Origin: Candidatus Margulisiibacteriota bacterium
GTDB taxonomy: Bacteria; Margulisbacteria; WOR-1; O2-12-FULL-45-9
Reading direction: 5' to 3'
Length of the DNA: 13,348 bases
Assembly (NCBI GenBank): GCA_018814265.1
Contig: JAHIZU010000136.1
Coordinates: 1-13,348 of the forward strand
This document shows, one piece after another, positions 1 to 5,455 of this stretch; position 1 is the first letter of the stretch; each line of letters begins with the position of its first letter. Made by a program: the position numbers and the translations under genes. A model generated the notes under the pieces. The model saw nothing but the letters and a program-made list of their open reading frames with translations, ran no database searches and was not told the origin of the DNA.

Positions 1-754
1 CCGCCGCACCCCTGAATTCAATGATAAGAAGAACCGCAAAATGGCTTACAATGAGCTTAAGCTGCGCCAAATTGATGCTATGGTTGTCATTGGCGGCGAC
101 GGCTCAATGAAGTCAGCCTATAGATTTATGCAGGAGTATGGTTTTCCGGTAAACGTTATTCCAGCCTCAATTGATAATGATATTCCGGGAACTGACTATA
201 CTATCGGCTTTGATACTGCGGTAAATACGGCTTTGGAGGCAATTGATAAGATAAGGGATACAGCCACTTCACACGAAAGGGTCTTTGTCGTAGAAGTCAT
301 GGGCAGACACAATGGTTTTATTGCCTTGGATGTTGGCTTGTCTGCTGGTGCTGAGGCAATTTTGATACCAGAGGTTAAATACGATCTGGATATGTTGGCC
401 AGACAGATCAGGGTTGGCCAGGAAAGGGGTAAAGAAAGCTTTATTGTAGTAATGGCTGAAGGAGTAGGGGATGTGCGTAAGATCGCTGAGAAACTGGGGG
501 ACAAACTCAATATTGAGGTTCGAGTCACCAACCTGGGATATGTCCAGCGAGGAGGGTCTCCATCATCTCTAAGCCGTGAATTGGCCTGCAAATTAGGCGC
601 GGCAGCGGTTGAAGCGTTAATTGAAGGCAAATCAGGCTATCTGGTAGGCGCGATCTCAGATCGAGTCTGCCTTTTTCCAATCGATAAGATAAGTAAGACC
701 ACTAAGCAAATCGATATGGAGCATCTGCGAGTCGCGAATATGCTGGCGTCCTAG
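1..754 (+). CDS. pfkA: ATP-type 6-phosphofructokinase, 5'-truncated by window edge
   Basis: The reading frame is open from base 2 and ends at TAG 752-754; about 250 residues are visible, so roughly the first 70 of a ~320-residue enzyme lie outside the window. The first ATG at 41 is internal: the codons before it read RRTPEF, the family segment that follows the GGT(I/F)LG loop. It phosphorylates fructose-6-phosphate to fructose-1,6-bisphosphate in glycolysis. Visible motifs are VVIGGDGS (nucleotide site; the Gly after the Asp is the ATP-type residue), PASIDNDIPGTDYTIGF with the catalytic Asp of the IDND motif, VVEVMGRH (sugar-phosphate binding) and GYVQRGGSPSS. The usual catalytic-loop Thr of PGTIDND is Ser here and the preceding Gly is Ala, a combination seen in other ATP-dependent members. 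Its stop codon overlaps that of the convergent pfk gene. Confidence 0.95.
   Translation, partial: RRTPEFNDKKNRKMAYNELKLRQIDAMVVIGGDGSMKSAYRFMQEYGFPVNVIPASIDNDIPGTDYTIGFDTAVNTALEAIDKIRDTATSHERVFVVEVMGRHNGFIALDVGLSAGAEAILIPEVKYDLDMLARQIRVGQERGKESFIVVMAEGVGDVRKIAEKLGDKLNIEVRVTNLGYVQRGGSPSSLSRELACKLGAAAVEALIEGKSGYLVGAISDRVCLFPIDKISKTTKQIDMEHLRVANMLAS
751..754. other. Shared CTAG: overlapping stop codons of two convergent pfk genes
   Basis: The tetranucleotide CTAG is its own reverse complement and supplies TAG on both strands: TAG 752-754 ends the plus-strand pfkA and the complement of 751-753 ends the minus-strand pfk. There is no intergenic space and no hairpin followed by a T-run here, so each transcript probably runs into the antisense of the other. 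Confidence 0.95.
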
Positions 755-1797
755 CCAAAGAAAACCTTCGCGATATCGTAAAGATCTTTATCAACTGTCT
801 TAAGCTTAGCAACCGCTTTTTCCAACGGCACAGCCACGATCTTATTTCCCTGCAACGCGACCATTTTGCCGAAATGCTTGTCATGGACCAGGTCAATTGC
901 CGCAATGCCAAAGCGGGTACCCAGGACGCGGTCAAAAGCACTGGGGGTGCCGCCTCTTTGAAGGTGTCCTAAGACGACCGAGCGGGTCTCAAAACCAGTA
1001 TTTTTTTCGATCGCCTTGGCTAAAGCGTCAGCAATCCCGCCCAATTTAACATGGCCAAAGGCATCCAATGATTTATCTTTGGTGAAAAATTCAGAACCCA
1101 CGCCGCCTTCTTTGGGCAGGGCGCCTTCAGCAGCTACCACAATGCTAAAGTTCTTGCCGCCGGCATGGCGCTTCTTCAAATGCTGGCAAACCTCAGTTAA
1201 ATCAAACTTCTCCTCAGGGATCAGAATAACGTCCGCGCCGCCAGCCATGCCGCCATAAACCGCTAACCAGCCGGCATGCCGCCCCATAACTTCAACGACT
1301 AGGACGCGATCATGAGATTCAGCAGTAGTGTGAAGTCTATCAATTGCTTCCATAATGATGTTAACTGAAGTATCGAAACCAAAGGTGAAGTCAGTGGCCG
1401 AAAGATCGTTGTCAATCGTCTTGGGAACGCCAACCACATGAACGCCGATCTTGTTAAGTTTATTAGCAACTCCCAGGGTATCTTCGCCGCCAATAGCGAT
1501 CAGGGCATCCAGTCCCATTTCCATAAAATTTTGCTTGGCTTTTTCATAGCCGCCTTCGATCTTGGCTGGATTGGTCCGGGAAGTTCCCAGGATTGTGCCG
1601 CCGCGAGGAAGAATGCCTGAAACAGCCCTCAGGTCAAGCGGGCCGCAATTCTTATCCATCAAACCAGCCCAACCATGGTAAAGACCTATCATGTCATATT
1701 TATAAACCTCAATACCTTTTCTAACCGCTGCTCTGATAACTGGATTCAACCCCGGGCAATCCCCACCACCAGTTAAAATACCAACTTTTACTGACAT
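751..1797 (-). CDS. pfp: 6-phosphofructokinase, group III type, probably pyrophosphate-dependent
   Basis: 348 residues, complete. It belongs to the phosphofructokinase superfamily: N-terminal VGILTGGGDCPGLN (6-19), GGTILGTSR (66-74), IGGEDT (102-107), PKTIDNDL (125-132), VVEVMGRHAGW (167-177) and LGHLQRGGTPSAFDR near the C-terminus. The acidic residue after GGE (position 106) and the Lys in PKTIDND (126) are the substitutions known from PPi-dependent enzymes; ATP enzymes have Gly at both places. The likely reaction is therefore reversible PPi + F6P to Pi + FBP, although group III contains both donor types and activity is not proven by sequence. The start has an AAAGGGGT SD site that overlaps the end of fba, only 4 bp away, so translation is probably coupled. 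It is the last gene of the AlbA_2-tpiA-fba-pfk operon and converges on the ATP-type pfkA. Confidence 0.92.
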   Translation of the reverse strand: MSVKVGILTGGGDCPGLNPVIRAAVRKGIEVYKYDMIGLYHGWAGLMDKNCGPLDLRAVSGILPRGGTILGTSRTNPAKIEGGYEKAKQNFMEMGLDALIAIGGEDTLGVANKLNKIGVHVVGVPKTIDNDLSATDFTFGFDTSVNIIMEAIDRLHTTAESHDRVLVVEVMGRHAGWLAVYGGMAGGADVILIPEEKFDLTEVCQHLKKRHAGGKNFSIVVAAEGALPKEGGVGSEFFTKDKSLDAFGHVKLGGIADALAKAIEKNTGFETRSVVLGHLQRGGTPSAFDRVLGTRFGIAAIDLVHDKHFGKMVALQGNKIVAVPLEKAVAKLKTVDKDLYDIAKVFFG

Positions 1798-1801
1798 ATT
1801 T

Positions 1802-2782
1802 TTACCCCTTTCCGGCTGAGCCTAAGACGTGCTCATTTTTGTGGATCAGCAATTTCTTCAATTCCTCACGAGCAGGGCCCAAATATTTTCTGGGATCAAA
1901 CTCGCCAGGTTTTTCAGCAAAAACTTTTCTAATTACTGCGGTCACGACCAGTCTTCCATCGCTATCAATATTTATCTTACAGACCGCTGACTTTGCCGCT
2001 TTACGCAATTGTTCCTCAGAAACGCCAACCGCGCCTTCCATTTTGCCGCCGAATTTATTAATCATGGCCACGTAATCCTGTGGTATTGAAGAAGCGCCAT
2101 GTAAAACAATTGGGAACCCGGGCAGTTTTTTTTCAATTTCCTCTAAAACGTCAAAACGAAGGGGAGGGGGCTGCTCACCAGGCTTAACTTTAAATTTAAA
2201 AGCGCCGTGAGATGTCCCGATTGAAATAGCCAGACTATCTACCCCGGTTTTACTAACAAAGTCCTGCACTTCTTCTGGTTTGGTATAAGTTGACTTTTCA
2301 GCCGAAACCTCATCTTCAATACCGGCCAGAACACCAAGCTCACCTTCAACCGTTACGCCATGTTTATGAGCGTATTCAACAACCTGCTTGGTCAATTCAA
2401 CGTTCTTGGCATAAGGGTGGTGGGAGCCGTCGATCATAACTGAAGAGAAGCCAGAGTCAATACAAGACTTACAAAGCTCAAAAGTATCTCCATGGTCTAA
2501 ATGCAAGCAGATGGGAATATTGCTTTTGAAATCCTTGCGCGCCATTTGCACCGCACCCTGGGCCATATATTTTAACATGGTTTGGTTAGCGTACTTTCTG
2601 GCGCCGCTGGATACTTGTATTATAACCGGAGAGCTGCTTTCCGCACAAGCCATAATGATCGCCTGCAGCTGCTCCATATTATTAAAGTTATAAGCAGGGA
2701 TCGCGTATCCGCCTTTAACTGCTTTCTTAAACATTTCCGTGGTATTTACTAAACCCAGTTCTTCATATAACCTTTTTGCCAT
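1802..2782 (-). CDS. fba: Class II fructose-1,6-bisphosphate aldolase
   Basis: 326 residues. Cleaves fructose-1,6-bisphosphate to dihydroxyacetone phosphate and glyceraldehyde-3-phosphate using a divalent metal. The (beta/alpha)8 metal-dependent family is recognised from PAYNFNNMEQ (29-38), CLHLDHGD (92-99, proton-donor Asp96 and metal ligand His97), VEGELG (145-150), GTSHGAFKF (189-197, metal ligand His192), VLHGASS (226-232, metal ligand His228) and KINIDSD (269-275). Length and motif order fit the class IIB type. The ATG is supported by an AGGGAGGA SD site about 7 bp upstream. It lies between tpiA (137-bp repeat-filled gap) and pfk (4-bp gap), so three consecutive glycolytic activities are encoded together. 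Confidence 0.96.
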   Translation of the reverse strand: MAKRLYEELGLVNTTEMFKKAVKGGYAIPAYNFNNMEQLQAIIMACAESSSPVIIQVSSGARKYANQTMLKYMAQGAVQMARKDFKSNIPICLHLDHGDTFELCKSCIDSGFSSVMIDGSHHPYAKNVELTKQVVEYAHKHGVTVEGELGVLAGIEDEVSAEKSTYTKPEEVQDFVSKTGVDSLAISIGTSHGAFKFKVKPGEQPPPLRFDVLEEIEKKLPGFPIVLHGASSIPQDYVAMINKFGGKMEGAVGVSEEQLRKAAKSAVCKINIDSDGRLVVTAVIRKVFAEKPGEFDPRKYLGPAREELKKLLIHKNEHVLGSAGKG

Positions 2783-2801
2783 TTTATCCTCCCTTTTTGA
2801 C

Positions 2802-2831
2802 GGAAGCCTGAGACTAAACGTCTCGGCTTCC
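2802..2831. repeat. Imperfect hairpin H1, left half of inverted pair 1
   Basis: Arms GGAAGCC (2802-2808) and GGCTTCC (2825-2831), inner stem GAGAC/GTCTC, loop TAAAC, and one unpaired T at 2809. It lies in the tpiA-fba gap. Read on the minus strand it has the same order as H4, H6 and H8: outer arm, GAGAC, GTTTA loop, GTCTC, bulged A, outer arm. No T-run follows on either strand, so it is not a canonical intrinsic terminator. Confidence 0.9.
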
Positions 2832-2833
2832 TT

Positions 2834-2913
2834 ATTTGGAAACCGCGAAGCACCTCGACTTCGCTCGGTGCTGCCCTGAGCTTGCCGAAGGGTTCATTCG
2901 CGGGTTTCCAAAT
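2834..2913. repeat. Imperfect hairpin H2 with nested 42-bp insert, right half of pair 1
   Basis: Outer arms ATTTGGAAACC (2834-2844) and GGTTTCCAAAT (2903-2913), inner stem GCGAA (2845-2849)/TTCGC (2897-2901), unpaired G at 2902. The loop is G plus TTCA, interrupted by a 42-bp module at 2851-2892. That module contains GCACC/GGTGC and CCCT/AGGG short stems and is identical in H4 and H7. Orientation is opposite to H1, from which it is separated by 2 bp. Confidence 0.9.
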
Positions 2914-2919
2914 CCAATT

Positions 2920-3657
2920 TCAATACTTAACTAATTCAACAAACGAATCAACCTTTAAGCTCGCCCCGCCAACCAAACCGCCGTCAATATCCGGCTGAGC
3001 CATTAATTCTTTAACGTTGGCTGGTTTAACCGAACCGCCGTACAAGATTCTGGTTCCCTCCGCAACTTCTTCGGGTAAAAGCTTTCTGATAAAGGCGTGA
3101 ACCTCCTGGGCCTGTTCAGGGGTAGCTGTCTTGCCGGTACCAATCGCCCAAACAGGTTCATAAGCAATAACAATGTTGTCCCACTGTTCAACTGAGATAT
3201 CTTTAAACGCGCCCTTGATCTGGGTTTCAACAACATTAAACGTGCTGCCATTTTCGCGTTCTTCCAACTTTTCGCCGACACAGACAATGGGGTACAAATT
3301 ATGTTTCAAAGCAGCTTTGATCCTTTTATTTACCGTCTCATCCGTTTCACCAAAGTACTGCCTTCTTTCGGAATGGCCGATGATCACATACGTGCAGCCA
3401 ACAGCTTTGAGCATTGGGCCAGAGACCTCGCCAGTAAAGGCTCCTTCATCTTCCCAAAAAAGGTTTTCCGCACCCAAAGCAATATTGCTATTGCATAACT
3501 CATCACACATCTTGGATAGGACCGGGTAGGGGGGGCAAATTATGATAATACGGTCATGAACATCAGCGACCAGCGGTTTGATCTTCTTGGCAAAATCAAC
3601 TGCCTCAGCTTCAGTTTTAAACATTTTCCAGTTTCCGGCCATGATCGGTTTTCTCAT
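2920..3657 (-). CDS. tpiA: Triosephosphate isomerase
   Basis: 245 residues, normal length for the family. Interconverts dihydroxyacetone phosphate and glyceraldehyde-3-phosphate in the cytoplasm. Key signatures are AGNWKM (7-12, with Asn9 and Lys11), IIGHSERR (92-99, electrophilic His95), AYEPVWAIGTGK (165-176, catalytic base Glu167 and the mobile loop 6), YGGSV (206-210) and GGLVGGASL (226-234, phosphate-binding). ATG preceded by an AAAGGAG SD site about 10-11 bp away. Second gene of the minus-strand operon, 95 bp after the AlbA_2 gene and 137 bp before fba; both gaps are occupied by palindromic repeats. Confidence 0.97.
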   Translation of the reverse strand: MRKPIMAGNWKMFKTEAEAVDFAKKIKPLVADVHDRIIIICPPYPVLSKMCDELCNSNIALGAENLFWEDEGAFTGEVSGPMLKAVGCTYVIIGHSERRQYFGETDETVNKRIKAALKHNLYPIVCVGEKLEERENGSTFNVVETQIKGAFKDISVEQWDNIVIAYEPVWAIGTGKTATPEQAQEVHAFIRKLLPEEVAEGTRILYGGSVKPANVKELMAQPDIDGGLVGGASLKVDSFVELVKY

Positions 3658-3682
3658 GCTAATATTACTCCTTTTTTCTATG

Positions 3683-3739
3683 TGTCATGCCCGACTTGAT
3701 CGGACATCTATATAGATTCCCGCTTTCGCGGGAATGACA
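3683..3739. repeat. Cloverleaf-like repeat R1 (ATTCCCGC/GCGGGAAT type)
   Basis: Bounded by inverted ends TGTCAT (3683-3688) and ATGACA (3734-3739). Inside are three palindromes in a row: TGCCCGA with TCGGACA (one mismatch), the perfect 12-mer ATCTATATAGAT (3706-3717) and ATTCCCGC TTTC GCGGGAAT (3716-3735). It fills most of the AlbA_2-tpiA gap. The last palindrome matches the form of the Neisseria dRS3 repeat (ATTCCC, eight bases, GGGAAT), which is found in many bacteria. A second copy is R2 at 13037-13098. Confidence 0.9.
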
Positions 3740-3752
3740 TGGGCACGACACC

Positions 3753-4376
3753 TTATTCCTCAGGTTGAGCAGGAAGAATATAACGAGTAGATCTCCCGGC
3801 GCCTTCTGTCAATACCAGTCTTTTATCGACCAGTATTGTTAACTCTATATGAGCGGTCTTATGAGAGACATTAAACGCTTCACGGAACTCACGGTTGGTA
3901 ATGCTGCCATGTTCGGCCATCATTTGCATGGATCTAATCTGCCGTTTGTTCAGCCCTTTTCCAGACCAGGGATTGGTTAACTCCTTAACCTCGTTCTCCT
4001 TGGCTGGTCGGGAAACATTGCCGTCCCTGATATAACAGATCTCGTCTGAGCGGTAGGGCTTATCGTCACCTTCGGGCACATTGACAACTACGATCCTTTT
4101 TTCAGCCTTTTCAACAATATCAATGGAAGGAATAATCGCTGGTTTGCAGGAAGTCTTGCCGATCTTATCGATCTGCTCTTTTAAGTCGCTGGTAATTTCT
4201 GCGCCAACCAGGTGCTTGTTCTTATCATCAATCCCGTAAATGATCTTACCGCCATCCGCATTGGAAAACGCGACCAATTCGCGGGCAATGTCGTCTTCAG
4301 ATGGAATAGTTTTTTCGAATTCAACTGACTGGCCTTCGCCTTGATCAAGCAAAGACATTATTTCTTCCCAGGTCAT
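3753..4376 (-). CDS. AlbA_2 (Schlafen-like) domain protein with C-terminal winged helix, putative regulator
   Basis: 207 residues. The N-terminal part (about 12-128) has the AlbA_2/divergent AAA_4 signature: GQSVEFEKTI (15-24), AFSNADGGKIIYGIDD (36-51) and ICYIRDGNVSRPA (113-125). The C-terminal part (about 142-205) looks like a winged helix-turn-helix: LNKRQIRSMQMM, then ITNREFREAFNVSHKTAHIEL and the wing GAGRSTRYIL. Such proteins are usually annotated as ATP-binding or transcriptional regulators, and their biochemical activity is poorly known. It is first in the tpiA-fba-pfk operon and divergent from comF. A 14-bp palindrome directly upstream could be its own operator; that link is inference. 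No SD site precedes the ATG, and a TATACT hexamer lies 4 bp before it, consistent with a leaderless or very short leader. Confidence 0.82.
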   Translation of the reverse strand: MTWEEIMSLLDQGEGQSVEFEKTIPSEDDIARELVAFSNADGGKIIYGIDDKNKHLVGAEITSDLKEQIDKIGKTSCKPAIIPSIDIVEKAEKRIVVVNVPEGDDKPYRSDEICYIRDGNVSRPAKENEVKELTNPWSGKGLNKRQIRSMQMMAEHGSITNREFREAFNVSHKTAHIELTILVDKRLVLTEGAGRSTRYILPAQPEE

Positions 4377-4383
4377 AGCGAGT

Positions 4384-4397
4384 ATATGATATCATAT
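4384..4397. promoter_or_regulatory. 14-bp perfect palindrome, candidate operator
   Basis: ATATGATATCATAT is perfectly self-complementary and sits in the centre of the 37-bp divergent gap between the AlbA_2/winged-helix gene and comF. It overlaps or touches the -10 candidates of both genes, so a bound dimer could block both. The assignment as operator rests only on symmetry and position; AT-rich palindromes of this length can arise by chance. Confidence 0.45.
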
Positions 4398-4405
4398 GCT
4401 ATAAT
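4397..4405 (+). promoter_or_regulatory. Extended -10 promoter of comF (TGCTATAAT), leaderless start
   Basis: A full TATAAT at 4400-4405 with an upstream TG at the extended -10 position. The comF ATG begins at 4414, eight bases after the hexamer, which is about where transcription should begin. There is no room for an SD site, so the mRNA is probably leaderless. No convincing -35 is seen, as is common for extended -10 promoters. Confidence 0.6.
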
Positions 4406-4413
4406 TCTTAGCA

Positions 4414-5037
4414 ATGTGGGATTCAATTCTAAATCTTATCTTTCCCCCGCGGTGTGAAGTTTGCAAAAGTGATAGTAAAGAAGCCCTGTGCCAGACCTGT
4501 TTTCAGGACATCAAATTCATGAAGCCGCATTTAGGCATTTACAGCATCGCGGTCTACGATGGGGCATTAAGAACCGCTATCCATCGTTTTAAATTTAAGG
4601 GAAAAAAAAGACTGGCCGAGCCGCTTGGCATCATTATGGTAAAATACCTGAGCCAGGCGCCAATGCTGGAGATGAAAGAGATCGATGTGATCATTCCGGT
4701 CCCGCTCCATAAAAAACGCCTGCGCCAAAGAGGCTTTAATCAGGCGGAGCTGTTGGGAAACGTTCTTAGCAGATACTATGGCACGTCGCTAGTTTCCGCC
4801 CTGGAAAGGGTGAATAACACGCAGGCGCAGTTTGATCTGCCGCGGCAGGAGCGTTTCAATAACATAACTGGAGCTTTTAAAGTGGTTGACTCACAATCGG
4901 TTTACAATAAACGGGTGCTGCTGCTGGATGACATTTACACAACTGGCGCGACCATTGCCGAATGTTCCAAAGTTTTAAAGATCGCCGGAGCAAAACGGGT
5001 TGAGGTCATGACTCTTTCGCGAGCGGTTGACTCGTGA
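4414..5037 (+). CDS. comF: ComF family phosphoribosyltransferase-like protein
   Basis: 207 residues. The N-terminal zinc-ribbon has Cys14, Cys17, Cys26 and Cys29. The C-terminal half is a type I phosphoribosyltransferase fold: DVIIPVPLHKKRLRQRGFNQ (91-110) and the PRPP loop RVLLLDDIYTTGAT (167-180). ComF proteins are linked to DNA uptake during natural transformation in Bacillus and Haemophilus, but the gene also occurs widely in bacteria with no known competence, so its job here is uncertain. No other competence gene is in the window. It starts from an apparently leaderless promoter, and its TGA stop (5035-5037) forms part of the raiA promoter. Confidence 0.93.
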   Translation: MWDSILNLIFPPRCEVCKSDSKEALCQTCFQDIKFMKPHLGIYSIAVYDGALRTAIHRFKFKGKKRLAEPLGIIMVKYLSQAPMLEMKEIDVIIPVPLHKKRLRQRGFNQAELLGNVLSRYYGTSLVSALERVNNTQAQFDLPRQERFNNITGAFKVVDSQSVYNKRVLLLDDIYTTGATIAECSKVLKIAGAKRVEVMTLSRAVDS

Positions 5038-5043
5038 TATAAT
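5035..5043 (+). promoter_or_regulatory. Extended -10 promoter of raiA (TGATATAAT)
   Basis: TATAAT at 5038-5043 with the extended TG at 5035-5036; the TG belongs to the comF stop codon. Transcription would begin near 5050, directly before the SD site AAAGGAGG (5051-5058). This allows raiA to be expressed independently of comF, as expected for a stress or stationary-phase factor. Inferred from sequence only. Confidence 0.55.
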
Positions 5044-5064
5044 AAAAGCAAAAGGAGGATTCTT

Positions 5065-5427
5065 ATGCAAATTAAAATTACAGGCAGGAGCCTCGAGATC
5101 ACACCAGCGCTGCGCGACTATGCCCAGGAAAAAGCCGGCAAGCTGGAGGAATTTTATAAAAACATCCAGAAGGTTGAAATTATTCTAGAAGCCAGGTCGA
5201 TTGATGACGCTGAACGCCGGCAGGTAGCTGAGATCCGGACCTGGCTGTCCGGCAAAAAAATGATCCAAGCGACAGAAGCTGCCCGCGATGCCTACGCAGC
5301 AATCGACCTGGCAATTGAAGAGGCCAAGCGGCAGATCCAAAAGCACAAAGACAAGCACATTAAAGAACAGCGCCGCAAGGCCAGCAAGACCAAACATCAA
5401 ATGCCCTTTGAATCAGGCAGCCTTTGA
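5065..5427 (+). CDS. raiA: Ribosome hibernation promoting factor / RaiA family protein
   Basis: 120 residues. N-terminal MQIKITGRSLEITPALRDYAQEK and following FYKNIQKVEIILEA show the beta-alpha-beta-beta-beta-alpha fold of the HPF/YfiA family, which binds the 30S decoding region and silences ribosomes in slow growth. The protein is longer than the ~95-residue short HPF because of a basic tail (about 90-120), and lacks the second dimerising domain of long HPF, so it should act as the short form. An excellent SD site (AAAGGAGG, 6 bp spacing) fixes the start. HPF genes directly upstream of secA are a common arrangement in many bacteria. Confidence 0.93.
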   Translation: MQIKITGRSLEITPALRDYAQEKAGKLEEFYKNIQKVEIILEARSIDDAERRQVAEIRTWLSGKKMIQATEAARDAYAAIDLAIEEAKRQIQKHKDKHIKEQRRKASKTKHQMPFESGSL

Positions 5428-5455
5428 CTTCGCTCCACACCCCCATAAATTAAGC

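Noticed and set aside
2802..2831. Hairpins H1-H8 as intrinsic terminators
   Set aside because: None is followed by a T-run on either strand, several are inside likely operons, and their loop and bulge are conserved as a repeat family.
5027..5032. TTGACT as -35 for raiA
   Set aside because: It is only 5 bp from the TATAAT, far too close for a sigma-70 promoter; the extended -10 explains the site better.
5415..5445. Degenerate copy of the 42-bp module at the raiA-secA junction
   Set aside because: Only GACTTCGCTC (10 bases) is shared and no surrounding hairpin exists; this can be chance.
5288..5455. N-terminal extension of SecA inside raiA
   Set aside because: The extension is raiA read in another frame; SecA similarity begins at the ATG at 5456 and the resulting length is normal.
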